A stretch of DNA of 64,000 nucleotides from DASPKM01 sp963817075 (GTDB lineage: Bacteria; Bacteroidota; Bacteroidia; Chitinophagales; Chitinophagaceae): assembly GCA_963817075.1 (NCBI GenBank), contig CAWFMT010000005.1, forward strand, positions 372,001 to 436,000, in the 5' to 3' direction. The notes below the pieces were generated by a model. The model was not told the origin of the DNA. It did no database searches and saw only the letters and a list, made by a program, of their open reading frames with translations. The position numbers and the translations under genes are program-made. Shown here in pieces: positions 62,393 through 64,000 of the stretch (positions are counted from its first letter, which is position 1; each line of letters begins with the position of its first letter).

Positions 62393-62827
62393 CTACTTCG
62401 GCAAATGAGCAATCAATTCTATCTCTATACTCACCTCCGCCATATATAGCCTACTTATCTGCACCCAGGTTGCAGCAGGAAAATCATTCTTATAAAAAGG
62501 TTTCCTGACATGATTGGCCTGCTTCACAGCTTCGATGTCCGTGGTAAATAAATTCTCCTTCACTACATTCTGGAAACTTGCGCCGAAGTGCTTAAGTGTT
62601 CTTTCAAGATTGGTATAAATATTTTTCAGTGCAGTTGCGGCATCGCCCCTTGAAACAGTCCCGGATATGTATAGAACATTATCCACCTTAATTGCCTGGG
62701 TATAGCCAGCCGAGGTATCTTGTTTCTCAGCTGATCCCCAATGAAATTTTTCTTTGGTTATGTTGGACTGTGCGCAGGCAAGTTGAAATAGTCCGAGGCA
62801 AGCAAGGAGGAAGAGGGAGTGTTTCAT
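62393..62827 (-). CDS. Exported RidA-family protein without the catalytic Arg
   Basis: 144 residues. Lipoprotein-like signal MKHSLFLLACLGLFQLACAQ, Cys at position 18. The YjgF/Rid fold follows (YTQAIKVDNVLYISGTVSRG, GASFQNVVKENLFTTDIEAV). The site that in RidA reads P-A-R-S/T, with the Arg needed for imine deamination, is here P-A-A-T. So it belongs to the non-RidA branches, role unknown, probably in the periplasm. Confidence 0.8.
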   Translation of the reverse strand: MKHSLFLLACLGLFQLACAQSNITKEKFHWGSAEKQDTSAGYTQAIKVDNVLYISGTVSRGDAATALKNIYTNLERTLKHFGASFQNVVKENLFTTDIEAVKQANHVRKPFYKNDFPAATWVQISRLYMAEVSIEIELIAHLPK

Positions 62828-62829
62828 TA

Positions 62830-62929
62830 TGAGGAAGTTTGAAAGTTCGAGAGTTCGAGAGTTTGAAAGTTTGAATGTTTGAATGTTTGAGTGCTCATTT
62901 TCAAATTCTCAAATTATCTACTTTTCAAA
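62830..62929. repeat. GTTTGAA/GTTCGAGA short tandem array
   Basis: Words of 8-10 nt (AGTTTGAA, AGTTCGAG, TGTTTGAA) in a row of about eight, followed by TTCAAATTCTCAAATTATC as a rough reverse complement. It lies between korA and the Rid gene, which run in the same direction. Confidence 0.8.
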
Positions 62930-64000
62930 TTAATTCGCCTGACCAAACATTTCTTTCACCTTCATTAATAACTCGGTCTTGGTAATAGGAACGCCCATGA
63001 TCTTATTGTAACCTTTTGCATCCACCATGTATTGATCGCGAATGATCTTTATCAATTGACCGTTATTAATTTCAGGAATTAGGACTGTATCAAAATCTCT
63101 GATGATCTGTCCAAGATTTTTCGGGAAAGGCCGAACATAACGCAGATGAGCATGTGCTACTGAATATCCTTCTGCCAACAAATCAACAACTGCGCTTTTA
63201 ATGGCACCATAAGTACTGCCCCATCCCAGAATTAGTAGCTTACCTTTTTCAGGACCATTATCGATCTTCTGTTCCGGAATGTAGTCTGCAATCTTATCTA
63301 CTTTTTCCTGCCGAATTTTTACCATCAACTGGTGGTTATCGGGATCATAACTGATGTTCCCTGTAACATTTTGTTTTTCCAACCCTCCGATCCGATGCTC
63401 AAGTCCAGCAGTTCCTGGGATAGCCCATGGTCGCACCAGCTTTTCGTCCCTCAGATAAGGGAAAAACTGTTCTTCGTCAACCTTTAATTCTGTCTTGAAG
63501 TTTACTGTAATAGATGGTAGATCCTCAGTCTTTGGAAATCTCCAGGGTTCAGCACCGTTAGCGATATATCCATCGCTCAGGAAAATTACAGGCGTCATAT
63601 GCTGAACAGAAATCCTGACTGCTTCATAAACGGCATCGAAACAATCACTGGGAGTGGAAGCTGAAACAATCGGCATGGGACATTCTCCATTCCTTCCATA
63701 ATATGCCTGAAGCAGATCACTCTGTTCTGTTTTAGTAGGCAGACCAGTTGAAGGCCCGCCTCTCTGAATGTCGCAAATAAGCAATGGTATTTCAAGCATG
63801 ACGGCCAGGCCCATCGCTTCAGCTTTTAATGCCATTCCCGGACCGGAAGTGGTTGTGACACCCAGACTTCCTCCATAACTGGCGCCAATGGCCGCACAGA
63901 TACCGGCAATTTCATCTTCAGCCTGGAAAGTCTTGATACCAAAATTTTTATACCTGCTTAATTCGTGCAAAATATCAGAAGCTGGAGTAATTGGATAGGA
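62930..64000 (-). CDS. korA: 2-oxoglutarate:ferredoxin oxidoreductase subunit alpha (5' end off window)
   Basis: The frame stays open to position 64000 (reading SYPITPASDILHELSRYKNF at the edge), so the N-terminal part, including the gamma domain if fused, is missing. Motifs: ITPASDI, FQAEDEIAGICAAIGASYGG, TTTSGPGMALKAEA, DIQRGGPSTGLPTKTEQSDL, and the C-terminal GWGSTYGAIKSAV, HLRYVRPFPKNLG, PEINNGQLIKIIR. It decarboxylates 2-oxoglutarate with ferredoxin as electron acceptor; the reductive direction fixes CO2. Subunit beta would normally lie downstream, but the next gene on this strand is Rid, so korB must be elsewhere. Confidence 0.88.
   Translation of the reverse strand, partial: SYPITPASDILHELSRYKNFGIKTFQAEDEIAGICAAIGASYGGSLGVTTTSGPGMALKAEAMGLAVMLEIPLLICDIQRGGPSTGLPTKTEQSDLLQAYYGRNGECPMPIVSASTPSDCFDAVYEAVRISVQHMTPVIFLSDGYIANGAEPWRFPKTEDLPSITVNFKTELKVDEEQFFPYLRDEKLVRPWAIPGTAGLEHRIGGLEKQNVTGNISYDPDNHQLMVKIRQEKVDKIADYIPEQKIDNGPEKGKLLILGWGSTYGAIKSAVVDLLAEGYSVAHAHLRYVRPFPKNLGQIIRDFDTVLIPEINNGQLIKIIRDQYMVDAKGYNKIMGVPITKTELLMKVKEMFGQAN

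Overview
The window reads as chromosomal DNA of a Bacteroidota bacterium, most likely of the Chitinophagaceae/Sphingobacteriales kind. This rests on the gene repertoire and on signals seen here: a UpxY-type NusG paralogue heading a polysaccharide operon, a GldA-like ABC ATPase, an OMP_b-brl_3-type outer membrane receptor, many short lipoprotein signals, two-oxoacid:ferredoxin oxidoreductase, candidate TAnnTTTG -7 promoter elements, few Shine-Dalgarno sites and moderate-to-low GC. No rRNA, tRNA, insertion sequence, CRISPR array or prophage was recognised. The taxon is inferred, not proven.

Layout. (1) 1-8.6 kb, minus strand: one polysaccharide operon with a long structured leader, a UpxY antiterminator, Wza export lipoprotein, Wzc chain-length/tyrosine kinase, then legC-legH-legI-legG and a CBS-nucleotidyltransferase of the PtmE type. 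Together they look like a legionaminic-acid (nonulosonate) pathway on the GDP-sugar route; legB and legF must lie outside the window. (2) 9.4-18.7 kb: acyltransferase-like membrane protein, metallophosphoesterase, RtcB RNA ligase, an NTF2-like protein, radical SAM protein and two degenerate 2H-phosphoesterase paralogues. A roughly 4.4-kb part of this is flanked by inverted copies of an intergenic repeat. (3) 18.7-22 kb: umuD-umuC, then SRAP/HMCES and a small coupled gene, a DNA-damage-tolerance island. The UmuD homologue has lost both catalytic residues. (4) 22-33 kb: envelope genes, including an outer membrane receptor, DUF418, lipoproteins, a peptidoglycan amidase and an ECF sigma/anti-sigma/outer-membrane-barrel operon. 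(5) 33.4-37.9 kb: L,D-transpeptidase, and acetyl-CoA synthetase divergent from an MHS-family transporter. (6) 38.3-46.4 kb: a dissolved-inorganic-carbon operon (beta-carbonic anhydrase, SulP, DabA, DabB) with a His-rich small membrane protein and a second beta-carbonic anhydrase facing it. (7) 46.5-52.7 kb: GH130-like lipoprotein, gldA, enolase, FtsB/DivIC, endonuclease III, a barrel protein. (8) 52.8-62.2 kb: a large GAF protein, then a tight four-gene operon: SdiA-regulated-like lipoprotein; a 1213-residue phosphoesterase/kinase-like/Omp85 protein; an HD-PycTM (DUF5706) membrane protein; and a membrane-bound class III nucleotide cyclase. (9) 62.4-64 kb: exported RidA-like protein and partial korA.

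The best candidates for an undescribed system are the cyclase plus HD-PycTM pair with its upstream surface phosphoesterase (a Pycsar-related signalling module whose cyclase lacks the usual purine-selecting residues), and the damage-tolerance island in which UmuD and two neighbouring 2H proteins are all predicted pseudo-enzymes while UmuC and SRAP look intact.

Intergenic DNA is unusually rich in repeats. One class is built on palindromic words such as TTTAACCGCAAAG...CTTTGCGGTT and CCGCAGAGAA. A second consists of degenerate tandem arrays of 7-8-nt words that differ from site to site (TTGATTGG, CGTGAGT, CAGACCT, TTTGAGA, CACTCAAA). They occupy the 3' flanks of many genes, and in one case supply the last codons of a protein.
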